From Caldisericota bacterium (GTDB taxonomy: Bacteria; Bipolaricaulota; Bipolaricaulia; Bipolaricaulales; Bipolaricaulaceae): DNA of 7,499 nt. Each line of letters begins with the position of its first letter. Within the stretch, counting starts at the first letter, position 1. The stretch is taken from contig JAADIW010000004.1 in assembly GCA_013151115.1 (NCBI GenBank), positions 1-7,499 of the forward strand, given 5' to 3'. Positions 1 to 6,264 of the stretch are shown piece after piece. The notes under the pieces are model-generated. The model saw nothing but the letters and a program-made list of their open reading frames with translations, was not told the origin of the DNA and ran no database searches. Both the position numbers and the translations under genes were made by a program.

Positions 1-261
1 GAGAAGCCACAGAACGCCCGCGGCCTTCTCCTCGGGAGATAGTTCCTTCCGCTCCAGGTTGGCCGAGTGGGTGGGCATGACCACCGTGCCCTCCTCGCCC
101 ACTACCTCCAGCAGTGCATCGATCACGGCATCGGCCCCGCCTTCCACATAGCCGAAGCTGCTGAGGGAGCTGTGTACGCCCACGATGGCCCCCACCTCCA
201 ACCCCAGCTCGCGCAATCCCCGTACGATGTCGTCCTTGGTAACGACCTTCCCCCTCCCCAT
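1..261 (-). CDS. AAC(3)-family N-acetyltransferase, N-terminal part (runs off the left edge)
   Basis: The family transfers acetyl from acetyl-CoA to an amine; its best-known members acetylate the 3-amino group of aminoglycosides, but many environmental homologues have no proven substrate. Seen here are 87 N-terminal residues of a protein that is usually about 260-280 long. Residues 29-37 carry the hallmark VHSSLSSFG. Residues 41-64 carry the GGADAVIDAL helix followed by GEEGTVVMPTH, the usual start of the family fold. The ATG at 261 is chosen because the following residues align with the family N-terminus; GGGGA about six bases upstream is a weak ribosome site. A GTG at 288 is an in-frame alternative. 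The gene lies 62 bases behind the methyltransferase and is probably cotranscribed with it. Family assignment is firm, but an antibiotic substrate is not shown. Confidence 0.88.
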   Translation of the reverse strand, partial: MGRGKVVTKDDIVRGLRELGLEVGAIVGVHSSLSSFGYVEGGADAVIDALLEVVGEEGTVVMPTHSANLERKELSPEEKAAGVLWLL

Positions 262-323
262 CTCATGTCCCCGGTGGTCGTCCTTCACATCGCCGTGAGG
301 AGCTGGTTTGAGGGCGGGGGGCG

Positions 324-1076
324 TTACGGCGCTCGGGCCACGAACCAGACCCGGCCGGAGTCGGGCTTCGGCGGTGCCATCTCCCGCAGGCTCCCCCAAC
401 AGGCCAATTCCTCCAAGCCCGCCCTCTCCAGCGCCCCACGGATCTGCGCCAGGGTGTACGCCCGCTCCCGGTGTGTCTCGTCGAACCTACGCCATATTTC
501 CCCTTCCCGGATGAAGCCGGTGATCCTCAGCGTGGCGATGTCCCGTTCGTAATCGTAGCTCGGCCTGTGAACCTCGAAGAGATCCATGGTGTCCTGCTGT
601 ACGTAAGCGGGATGGCGCTGCCAGTGTACGGACAGGGCGTAACGGGTGTTCATGTCGAAGATGAAAAGGCCGCCGGGGTTCAGCACCTCGGCCACGTTGG
701 CGAAGGTCTTCACGAGATCCTCGTATTCCAAGAGGTAATTGAGGCTATCGTACCAACAGGTCACGAGGTCGAATCCCCCGGGGAGATCAAGGGAGCGCAT
801 GTCCTGCTGGAGGAACTCGACCGTGACCCCGGCTTCCCTCGCCCTTTTCCGGGCGAACCCGAGCATCTCCGCGGAGAGGTCCACCCCGGTCACCCGATAG
901 CCCCGCCGGGCCAGCTCCACGGCGAAGGTCCCCTCCCCGCAGGCGAGGTCGAGCACGGTCTCGGGCTTCGCCCCGAAGCGCTCCAACACGCGGGGGAGGA
1001 GTTCGGCCATGGTCCGGCTGTACTCCGGATAAGGGCCGCGTGCGTAGAAACGCGCGAACTCACGATAAATCCTCAT
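324..1076 (-). CDS. Class I SAM-dependent methyltransferase
   Basis: This 250-residue protein has a complete Rossmann-fold methyltransferase domain. Motif I is VLDLACGEGT at residues 41-50, which binds S-adenosylmethionine. The acidic ribose ligand is D66 in VTGVDLS. QQDMRSLDL near residue 90 is the adenine-side loop, FDLVTCWYDSLNYL at 102-115 is motif IV, and LNPGGLFIFDMNT at 132-144 is the post-strand motif. The C-terminal half (EIWRRFDETHRERAYTLAQ) forms the substrate cap typical of small-molecule methyltransferases, so an rRNA or protein substrate is less likely, but the target cannot be read from sequence. The ATG at 1076 has AAGGGGG six bases upstream. It lies 57 bases behind the cyclo-ligase and ahead of the AAC(3)-type gene, probably in one transcript. 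Confidence 0.93.
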   Translation of the reverse strand: MRIYREFARFYARGPYPEYSRTMAELLPRVLERFGAKPETVLDLACGEGTFAVELARRGYRVTGVDLSAEMLGFARKRAREAGVTVEFLQQDMRSLDLPGGFDLVTCWYDSLNYLLEYEDLVKTFANVAEVLNPGGLFIFDMNTRYALSVHWQRHPAYVQQDTMDLFEVHRPSYDYERDIATLRITGFIREGEIWRRFDETHRERAYTLAQIRGALERAGLEELACWGSLREMAPPKPDSGRVWFVARAP

Positions 1077-1133
1077 GAGGCCCCCTTCGCTTCAGCCGTT
1101 CCCCCGAACCTTTCCCGCTCGCGATCGGGGCGC

Positions 1134-1859
1134 TCAAGGATCCCGGAGGCCCTCGAGCACCCGTTTGAGCTCCCGAAGCACCGGCATCCCCTCCGACCTC
1201 TCATTGGACACCAGCTCCCAACGTATCCCCCCGGGATGCGGGGTGTGGGTCTCGATGATCTCATCCGGGGTGACGATGTAGTCCACGGGGACATCGTGAG
1301 GTTCCATCGGGACGCGGTCCACGATCTGGAGCGGATGCACCGTGGTGACCACGGGGACCTCCCGGTTCCCGAGCTCGCGGAGGACGGCGTACTCGAGATC
1401 GGAATAGCCCCCGCCTTTCCCGACCCGCCCCCCATCCCGATCCACCGCCACCGATCCCATGACCACGAGATCCACCGGCGACATCTCCCCCAGCTTCACC
1501 GTTCGGCCGTAGCGGAACGCATACCTGATGGCCGTCGCCCGGCGCTCCTCGCCCCGGGGCACATACTCGCGGCGGAGCTCCACGAACCCTCCCCTCAGCC
1601 GGGGCGTTGGCATGTACAGGATCTTTCCCTCGAGGATCGCCCTCTCCCGTACGGGATGCTGGGGACTGTCGGGGCTCACCACGATCGCCCGTGCCCCTTT
1701 CCAGATTTCGAGCGAACGCAAAAGCTCCGCGGCCCGCTCGTTCCCCTCGAAGTTGGGGATCCGCCCGTGGACGGGGAGGGGAAATTGGGCCACGCCCTTC
1801 TTTTCCAAAAGCCTCCAGACCCGTTCGCGGATCGCTTGCTTTTCGTCCTTGGGCTTCAT
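1134..1859 (-). CDS. 5-formyltetrahydrofolate cyclo-ligase family protein (MTHFSD-like)
   Basis: Members of this fold use ATP to cyclise 5-formyltetrahydrofolate to 5,10-methenyltetrahydrofolate. This 241-residue version resembles the longer MTHFSD-like branch, in which the activity is less well established. Residues 145-154 (RVGKGGGYSD) carry the conserved glycine-rich G-x-GGG-Y-D signature, preceded by VDLVVMGSVAVD, the core strand. An N-terminal GRIPNFEGN (32-40) is typical of the longer branch. The C-terminal PVDYIVTPDEIIET matches the end of the fold. The open frame extends upstream to about 1991, but I chose the ATG at 1859 because GGGGAAGG lies just upstream and the family begins here. 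Its ATG overlaps a TGA in another frame (ATGA), the likely end of the broken small gene upstream. Confidence 0.88.
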   Translation of the reverse strand: MKPKDEKQAIRERVWRLLEKKGVAQFPLPVHGRIPNFEGNERAAELLRSLEIWKGARAIVVSPDSPQHPVRERAILEGKILYMPTPRLRGGFVELRREYVPRGEERRATAIRYAFRYGRTVKLGEMSPVDLVVMGSVAVDRDGGRVGKGGGYSDLEYAVLRELGNREVPVVTTVHPLQIVDRVPMEPHDVPVDYIVTPDEIIETHTPHPGGIRWELVSNERSEGMPVLRELKRVLEGLRDP

Positions 1860-2182
1860 CCGCCCTTCCCCGGGATTCGGGTGGCCAACCGATCCGGCCC
1901 TTCCGGGGGTGCCTGGATCACCTCGGTACCCCTCGTCGCTTATTTCCCGGTAGGTGTATTCCCCCGACGCTGATCGTCCCCCGCAGCTCATCCAGGGCGA
2001 CGGTTCCCACTCCCTGGGCCTCGAGCTCGGCCCGGCTTTCGGGGAGGATTTTCGGCCATTTTTCCGCTCGAGGTGGATCCGGGGCGCGGGCGATCCTCGC
2101 GTTTCCCCCGGCCCTCAACCTCCTCCGGCATGGGTTCCCCTCCACATGCCTCCCGAAGCGGTAAATCGCCCTCCCCCTTCAT
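1856..2182 (-). pseudogene. Probable small gene with frameshifts (about 107 residues if repaired), function unknown
   Basis: No single frame covers this stretch, yet coding-like codon use (G or C in third position) moves between frames. From an ATG at 2182, which overlaps the stop of the upstream gene as ATGA, one base less in the G5 run at 2173-2177 leads into a frame reading AIYRFGRHVEGN and later ILPESRAELEAQGVGTVALD. One base less in the G5 run at 1961-1965 leads into GEYTYREISDEG. One base less in the G4 run at 1929-1932 leads into EVIQAPPEGPDRLATRIPG and a TGA at 1856-1858 that overlaps the cyclo-ligase ATG. Three single-base shifts in homopolymers, net three bases, with ATGA joints at both ends, suggest sequence error or recent decay. 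I do not recognise the product. The exact shift sites, especially in the first third, are inference. Confidence 0.45.
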
Positions 2183-2769
2183 CCTCGCTTCCTCAGCCAC
2201 ACCTCGATCCCTCCCCAGAACTCCCCCTGTCTGCGCCAGACCACCGTGGGCCTACCGCGGTAGATCCCCACCTCTCCTCCCTCGGGCTTAACGGAGAGGA
2301 TTTCGTATCCTCGGGGGAAGGAGATGCGCTGGAGGTGAGGCCCGATCCAGGCGAAGTTCGACTTGTAGACATAACCCTGTCCGCCTTCGGGGATCAAATG
2401 GGGAACGGTGTAGGTGCCCTCGAGCCGAACCCGGACCTCCTTCACCTCGCCCCGGGCGACATCTTCGAACAGGACGTGGAAGAAATACTCCCCGTGACGG
2501 AGCTCGGCCACGAGGCCGATGACCTTTTCGCCCTGAATCCCCATGGAAACCGGTCTGAAACGGCTGGAGAAGAGCTCGACCTTGGAAAAGCCATGGAAGT
2601 TTTTCCAACGGTCCTCGCCGATCCGAATCACCTCCCGCACCTCGATCCGGGAACGGTTTCCTTCGCCGACCAGATCGGTCCACTCGCAGAAAAGGTATTC
2701 CGTCGTCCGCATCCCCGCCGTTCTGGGCTTTCCTGTGAAACCACCGCCTGGCGGTTCGGGTCCTATCAC
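2179..2769 (-). CDS. Hypothetical protein, unrecognised beta-rich domain
   Basis: I do not recognise this 196-residue protein. It has no signal peptide, membrane segment or cysteine motif. It alternates short charged strands (RSRIEVREVIRIG, HGEYFFHVLFEDV, EVKEVRVRLEGTY), which suggests an all-beta fold. The last third (ISFPRGYEILSVKPEGGEV, then RPTVVWRRQGEFWGGIEVWL) resembles the end of immunoglobulin-like ectodomain modules; that is only an impression. The GTG at 2769 directly follows the TAG of the GNAT-fusion gene, with GGAAGGA about nine bases upstream, implying translational coupling. The first 19 residues are Pro/Gly-rich with poor third-position GC, so the ATG at 2712 is a serious alternative start. 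The stop overlaps the ATG of the frameshifted small gene. Confidence 0.72.
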   Translation of the reverse strand: MIGPEPPGGGFTGKPRTAGMRTTEYLFCEWTDLVGEGNRSRIEVREVIRIGEDRWKNFHGFSKVELFSSRFRPVSMGIQGEKVIGLVAELRHGEYFFHVLFEDVARGEVKEVRVRLEGTYTVPHLIPEGGQGYVYKSNFAWIGPHLQRISFPRGYEILSVKPEGGEVGIYRGRPTVVWRRQGEFWGGIEVWLRKRG

Positions 2770-3546
2770 CTACTCTTGTCCTTCCGACGACAAAGCCCCT
2801 TCGATCACAGCGCGGACCTGTTCCTCGGTCACGGGGCCGAAGAAGACGGGCATCCCGTTAAGATAGATGCCATCGGCTACCCCGTAGCGGGCCAGGGCCT
2901 CGGGCCCCGCCGGAACCTCCACCATGGACACCCGATCGCCGAACTCGGCCGCTACCTTGCGTAAGTACAGCACCGTGGCCGCTCCCACCGGGCAGAAGCG
3001 GGATCCCACGACGAAGAGTTCCACCGGGGCCTTCCCCTCCACGGGGATCCTGGGCACCAGGGGTTCCACCTCCACCGTTTCTCGGGCAAGCGGGAGGTAC
3101 ATTAGCTTCCCGCCGTCCCCTTCCTGGATCACCCGAAAGCCACGCTTGGCGAAGTGCGAGTAATGCATGTAGCCCTCGTAATCGGTAGCCCCCACCAACA
3201 CGCCTTTATAGCCCTCCCCCTTCAGGTACTCGACGAAGGCCGAGAAGAGCGCCCGCATGTAGCCGCGCCCCTGATGGGGCCGTTTGATCCACTCACAGTA
3301 GATCCAGGCCACCCCGGGCTCGGTGCGATAAGGGACCAGGGCCCGCTCCGAGGGAGCCCAATAGATGTGCCCGATCACCTCCCCTTCTTCCTCTACGTGA
3401 ACCCCCTCTACATGTGCCCCCAGGTTCTCCGCGAACCAGCTCCGGGATAACCCGAGGCCATCCGCCCAGAAGGGCCGCGGGGACTCGGTGGCACAGGGAT
3501 AAGCCCCCGCCGCCTCCCGGGGATCTCGGAGGGAAAAGATCCGCAT
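2770..3546 (-). CDS. GNAT N-acetyltransferase fused to a thioredoxin-like domain (YoaP-like layout)
   Basis: This 258-residue protein has two domains. Residues 1 to about 160 are a GNAT acetyltransferase: GVAWIYCEWIKRP forms the core strand and HQGRGYMRALFSAF (91-104) is the acetyl-CoA pyrophosphate loop (Q-G-R-G-Y); GYMHYSHFAKRGF (125-137) is the late helix. Residues 175 to about 252 look thioredoxin-like: strand VELFVVGSRF, then C185-P-V-G at the helix start, and GMPVFFGP (231-238) with the cis-proline expected opposite the active site. Only one cysteine is present in CPVG, so a monothiol or non-redox role is likely. The arrangement recalls Bacillus YoaP. The ATG at 3546 is preferred because GGGGGGTGG lies about six bases upstream and the domain begins here; upstream in-frame codons are Gly/Pro-rich. 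Substrate unknown. Confidence 0.85.
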   Translation of the reverse strand: MRIFSLRDPREAAGAYPCATESPRPFWADGLGLSRSWFAENLGAHVEGVHVEEEGEVIGHIYWAPSERALVPYRTEPGVAWIYCEWIKRPHQGRGYMRALFSAFVEYLKGEGYKGVLVGATDYEGYMHYSHFAKRGFRVIQEGDGGKLMYLPLARETVEVEPLVPRIPVEGKAPVELFVVGSRFCPVGAATVLYLRKVAAEFGDRVSMVEVPAGPEALARYGVADGIYLNGMPVFFGPVTEEQVRAVIEGALSSEGQE

Positions 3547-3552
3547 GAAAAA

Positions 3553-3570
3553 CCACCCCCCGGAGGGAGT
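3553..3570 (-). promoter_or_regulatory. Stem-loop with UCCG tetraloop covering the ribosome site of the GNAT-fusion gene
   Basis: On the minus strand ACTCCC (3570-3565) can pair with GGGGGT (3560-3555), with one G-T wobble, around TCCG (3564-3561). A C-G pair closing a UNCG-type tetraloop is exceptionally stable in RNA. The 3' arm plus the next GG is the ribosome site of the gene starting at 3546, so the fold would hide it. The stem is followed, after GG, by five T residues just before the ATG, so it could also act as a weak intrinsic terminator or attenuator after the glycosylase gene. Pairing is visible; function is inferred. Confidence 0.4.
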
Positions 3571-3586
3571 ATATCCCCATATTGGG
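3568..3586 (-). promoter_or_regulatory. Possible promoter -10 element (TATACT) with adjacent palindrome
   Basis: The 58-base gap between the glycosylase stop and the GNAT-fusion start is locally AT-rich. TATACT at 3573-3568 on the minus strand differs from the bacterial -10 consensus by one base, and a small palindrome, CCCA-TAT-TGGG on the plus strand, lies just upstream at 3576-3586. No convincing -35 hexamer is placed 16-18 bases upstream, so this is a weak call. If used, transcription would begin about position 3561 and the leader would lack most of the hairpin described above. Confidence 0.25.
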
Positions 3587-3604
3587 CCTCCGCTCGCGCC
3601 TCCT

Positions 3605-4807
3605 TCACGTGGCCCGGACCTCCCCTCCCCCGGGGAAGGTGGCCCGCTCACCTCCCAGGTAGCCGAGGAACCGTTGGAAGGCCGAGACGATCGCGGGATG
3701 GGACCAGGGAAGCCCTCCCGGCTCCTCCCAATAGGAGAGCACGCGCAGGATCCCGATGGCGGCGTCGAACTTGCCGTCGAACCGGGCCACGAATCGATCC
3801 CCGTAAAGTACCGGGAGCACGTAATAGCCCCAGCGGCGCTTGGCCGGGGGCTTGTACACCTCCCAGGCGTACTCGAACCCCCAGAGCTCCCTCAGGGCCT
3901 TCCTGCCCCAGAGGAAGGGATCCAACGGGGAGAGGAACCGGGCGCGCCCATCGAAGCCGTGCCGGCGGGCCTCCGCCAACCGGCCCTCGGCGTCGGAGGG
4001 GGCCAGGAAAGGCGTCCTGACGCCCTCGACATGGACGAGCACGAGCTTTTCCGACTTGATCAAACGCTCCGGGAGCCCGCCTCGCCGCCTGTCCCACAGG
4101 AATGCCCAGGAATCGGCGTCCCCACGCAGGGGGAGGAGCCCGGCATCCCGCACGCGTTTCAAGAGGGACCATTCCCAGAACTCCTCCAGTGTCGGGGTCG
4201 GGGAACCCAAGAGGGGAGCCGGGATGACCCGCTCGGTGAGATCGAAATAGCGACGGAAGTTCTTCCTGTAGGCGACGCTTATCCGACCCCGGTTCCAGAG
4301 GACGATCAGGGCCACGTTGGCCACCCGGGTGGCCTTCCACCCCCGACGGGTCTCCTGGGCGATCCCCAGCTCCCTCAGCTCGGCGCTGGAGAGGGGGCCG
4401 TGTCCCTTCACCGCCGCGTAGACGGCCTCGATCGCCCCGGGATGATCCGACTTCAGCCGTTCTTCCCGCCCACGTTCCCACCGGTTCCCGCCCGCCTCCA
4501 TCCGGGCCCGGAACCAGGGGAAGTGGGCGATGGGGATGAGGGATAGCATCTTGTCCCAGTACTCGAACCCGAGCCGTTCGCGGTGGACCAGCTCGAGCAC
4601 CTGGCCCGGATGTGTCCCATCCACGCGGGCCTGGATCACCAGGTCATGGGAGCGGCCGAGGACCGGCAGGGGATCCAGCTGGAGCACGTCCAGGTCGGCG
4701 AAGCACCTCCGGATCCCCTCTTCGCCCGGTGGGTACTCACGCCCGTGCAACCCCACGGAGTAGAGGAGGTACCAACGTGCCTCTTCTTTAGACCAGTGAA
4801 GTTCCAC
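3605..4807 (-). CDS. YcaQ/AlkX-family winged-helix DNA glycosylase
   Basis: This 400-residue protein belongs to the HTH_42 (AlkZ/YcaQ) family. Characterised YcaQ (AlkX) excises alkylated bases and unhooks interstrand crosslinks; AlkZ protects producers of the crosslinker azinomycin. The N-terminus carries LDVLQLDPL with Q43-L-D45, the Q-x-D catalytic form of the YcaQ branch, followed by the family signature VLGRSHDLVIQAR. FEYWDKMLSLIPIAHFPWFRARM continues the first winged-helix region. FLSPLDPFLWGRKALRELWGF and YYVLPVLYGDRFVARFDGK near the C-terminus are strongly conserved in the family. The GTG at 4807 shares one base with the TAG of the preceding VOC gene, with GGAAAAGG seven bases upstream; the upstream extension of the frame overlaps that gene and is not coding. 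Tight coupling suggests coexpression with the VOC protein. Confidence 0.92.
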   Translation of the reverse strand: MELHWSKEEARWYLLYSVGLHGREYPPGEEGIRRCFADLDVLQLDPLPVLGRSHDLVIQARVDGTHPGQVLELVHRERLGFEYWDKMLSLIPIAHFPWFRARMEAGGNRWERGREERLKSDHPGAIEAVYAAVKGHGPLSSAELRELGIAQETRRGWKATRVANVALIVLWNRGRISVAYRKNFRRYFDLTERVIPAPLLGSPTPTLEEFWEWSLLKRVRDAGLLPLRGDADSWAFLWDRRRGGLPERLIKSEKLVLVHVEGVRTPFLAPSDAEGRLAEARRHGFDGRARFLSPLDPFLWGRKALRELWGFEYAWEVYKPPAKRRWGYYVLPVLYGDRFVARFDGKFDAAIGILRVLSYWEEPGGLPWSHPAIVSAFQRFLGYLGGERATFPGGGEVRAT

Positions 4808-5196
4808 TAGCTGGCCTTTTCCTGGGCGAAGGTGAGGATAAACCCGAAGGGGTCGCGGATGGTGAACTCCCGGATCCCGTAGAACTGATCCACGGGGTCC
4901 ATCAACACCTCGGCCATTCCCTTCACCCGCTCGTAGAGGGCATCCACGTCGTCCACGTGGATGTAGAGGATGACGCCCGTGGGGTCCGTAGGGACCCTCA
5001 GGCCCGGGTATTCCGCCCCGGCCGCGCCCTTGTCCCACAGCATGAGCTCCACCCCGCCGAGTTCGAGGGATGCCCACTCGTGGGGCGGCTGCTCGGGGTA
5101 GACCGCGGCGAGCCTCCCGCCCAGGGCCTCACAGTAGAAGCGGATTCCCCGTTCCACGTCCTCCACCAACAGCATCGGCACCACCTTCCGGAACAC
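4807..5196 (-). CDS. VOC-family protein, bleomycin-resistance/dioxygenase type
   Basis: This is a single vicinal-oxygen-chelate domain pair of about 129 residues. The first beta-alpha-beta unit is VVPMLLVEDVERGIRFYCEALGG (5-27), with LELGGVELMLWDK after it. The second begins at ILYIHVDDVDALYERVKG (76-93) and ends YGIREFTIRDPFGFILTF (106-123), the usual close of bleomycin-resistance-like members. The typical glyoxalase I metal ligands are not evident: P7 or its neighbours sit where His is usual, and the terminal Glu is replaced by Thr122. Ligand binding without a metal is therefore plausible. The GTG at 5196 is chosen because AAGGGGG lies five bases upstream. A GTG at 5238 would add 14 unconserved residues with a badly spaced ribosome site. 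It is coupled to the glycosylase downstream. Confidence 0.87.
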   Translation of the reverse strand: MFRKVVPMLLVEDVERGIRFYCEALGGRLAAVYPEQPPHEWASLELGGVELMLWDKGAAGAEYPGLRVPTDPTGVILYIHVDDVDALYERVKGMAEVLMDPVDQFYGIREFTIRDPFGFILTFAQEKAS

Positions 5197-5635
5197 CCTT
5201 ACCCCCTTGGGACCACATATCCCCCGCTCCCGACGCACCTCCCTTCTGCTCCGGGATCCGGGAGAAATGGCCGTGGACGATCCGCCATTCCCCTTTCTTC
5301 TTCAGGAAGATCAGGGTGACCCTGCTCACGGTACGCTTCCCCTCGATCTCCTCCTCCCGCAGCGAGACGCTGTAGGCCACTTCCGGCGAGAGGAGATGCA
5401 CCCGCGTGTCGTAGAACCTCATCCGCCAGCCCGGGGGCTGGTTCCTCCGGATCCAGTCCATGATCCATCGGAACCGCTCCCGGCCGAAGGGCTCGGGGAT
5501 GTGGTTCTCCACTTCGCAAAAGCGGGGATCGTCGATCCAGAAGAGGGCGGCCATCCCGTCGGCGTCCGCCGCCTCGAAGGCCCGCTCATACGCCGCGATG
5601 AGCTCCTGGATCCTCCGCACATCGGCCTCGCTCAT
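5129..5635 (-). CDS. SnoaL/NTF2-like protein
   Basis: This protein has an NTF2-like (SnoaL_3-type) alpha-beta cone fold, which in different members binds or converts small molecules. The core is residues 1 to about 130: an N-terminal helix pair (VRRIQELIAAYERAFEAADA), the short DDPRFCEVE strand region, WRMRFYDTRVHLLSPEVAYSV, and the closing strands RVTLIFLKKKGEWRIVHGHFS (105-125), a strong family ending. No catalytic activity can be assigned. The ATG at 5635 has GGAGGTG six bases upstream. The frame runs on for 38 Gly-rich residues and overlaps the next gene by 68 bases. This tail is unlike the domain and may come from an indel; in a neighbouring frame a stop lies at 5199-5201, just before the next GTG. 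Confidence 0.85.
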   Translation of the reverse strand: MSEADVRRIQELIAAYERAFEAADADGMAALFWIDDPRFCEVENHIPEPFGRERFRWIMDWIRRNQPPGWRMRFYDTRVHLLSPEVAYSVSLREEEIEGKRTVSRVTLIFLKKKGEWRIVHGHFSRIPEQKGGASGAGDMWSQGGKGVPEGGADAVGGGRGTGNPLLL

Positions 5636-6233
5636 CCGTCCCACCTCCCCTGATGGCCGCGGCCAGCCGCTCCCCCGCCCGAAACGCCCGCGCAAGGAGC
5701 TCCGGTCTCTTTCGCACGTCCCCGACGTCGGAGAGCCGCTGAGCCAGTACCTCGTCCACCGTGTCCGCGCCCAGATCCCTGAGACACGCCTCCATCACCC
5801 GCGCGCAATGCCGCAACTCGCTCAAAGGGGAAAGGTCGCATATCGCCACCACGACCCCGAACCGTCCCCGGTGCCTGCGGCGGAACCGTACCTCCCCGGT
5901 GGAGGCCCTCACCAGCTCCACCTGGGAGCAATCCACCCGGTCCACGAAGGCCTTCATTTGCGCGGTTACCGTGCCCACGTACATGGGGGATCCGAGGACG
6001 ATCCCCGCGGAACCGAGGGCCTTCTCCAGAAGCGCGTGGAAGTCGTCCCCGATAACGCACCGTCCGGAATCGGCGCAGGAGTAACACGCCCGGCACGGCG
6101 CGATCTCCAGCTCCCCGAGGAGGACCTTCTCCGTCTCGAGCCCATGGGCCCCGGCGCCGGCCAGCACCTGCTCCACCAGGACGTCCGTGTTCCCACCCCG
6201 GCGCGGGCTCCCCACGATCCCTATGACCTTCAA
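5586..6233 (-). CDS. Iron-sulfur flavoprotein, NADPH-dependent FMN reductase superfamily
   Basis: This is a flavodoxin-fold protein of 215 residues. KVIGIVGSPRRGGNTD at the N-terminus is the FMN phosphate loop. GIVLGSPMYVGTVTAQMKAF is the second flavin-binding loop, including the typical GSP-Y-G-x3-AQ-KAF pattern. Cysteines 47, 50, 53 and 59 (CRACYSCADSGRC) make the compact C-x2-C-x2-C-x5-C motif that holds a 4Fe-4S cluster in Isf proteins of anaerobes, although related reductases share similar cysteines without a proven cluster. It probably transfers single electrons in the cytoplasm; partner unknown. The start is a TTG at 6233: GAAGG lies five bases upstream and the fold begins immediately, while no ATG is suitable. 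The last 17 residues are read across the SnoaL start (50-base overlap) and look atypical. Confidence 0.88.
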   Translation of the reverse strand: MKVIGIVGSPRRGGNTDVLVEQVLAGAGAHGLETEKVLLGELEIAPCRACYSCADSGRCVIGDDFHALLEKALGSAGIVLGSPMYVGTVTAQMKAFVDRVDCSQVELVRASTGEVRFRRRHRGRFGVVVAICDLSPLSELRHCARVMEACLRDLGADTVDEVLAQRLSDVGDVRKRPELLARAFRAGERLAAAIRGGGTDERGRCAEDPGAHRGV

Positions 6234-6264
6234 TTGGGCCTTCCCTTTCGCGGATGTGCTTTCC

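Noticed and set aside
1098..1113. Short GTTC-GGGG-GAAC inverted repeat upstream of the methyltransferase gene
   Set aside because: The four-base arms are too short to mean much in GC-rich sequence; there is no T run and no tRNA-like context.
471..1973. 500-codon open frame on the plus strand
   Set aside because: It lies opposite the methyltransferase and cyclo-ligase, and its product is rich in His, Pro and Arg without any domain. It results from high third-position GC on the other strand.
1860..1991. 44-residue N-terminal extension of the cyclo-ligase
   Set aside because: The family begins at the ATG at 1859, which has a good ribosome site; the upstream codons are better explained by the frameshifted gene.
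1954..2964. 336-codon open frame on the plus strand
   Set aside because: It is antisense to the hypothetical protein and the GNAT fusion, is Pro-rich and has no motif.
3547..3651. 35-residue N-terminal extension of the GNAT fusion
   Set aside because: It overlaps the end of the glycosylase gene, is Gly/Pro-rich and precedes the ribosome site at 3553-3561.
3545..4546. 333-codon open frame on the plus strand
   Set aside because: It is antisense to the glycosylase gene, which has clear family motifs; the product is Pro/Gly-rich.
4808..5077. N-terminal extension of the glycosylase frame
   Set aside because: It overlaps the VOC gene in another frame, is Gly/Arg/Pro-rich, and the GTG at 4807 has a well-spaced ribosome site where the family begins.
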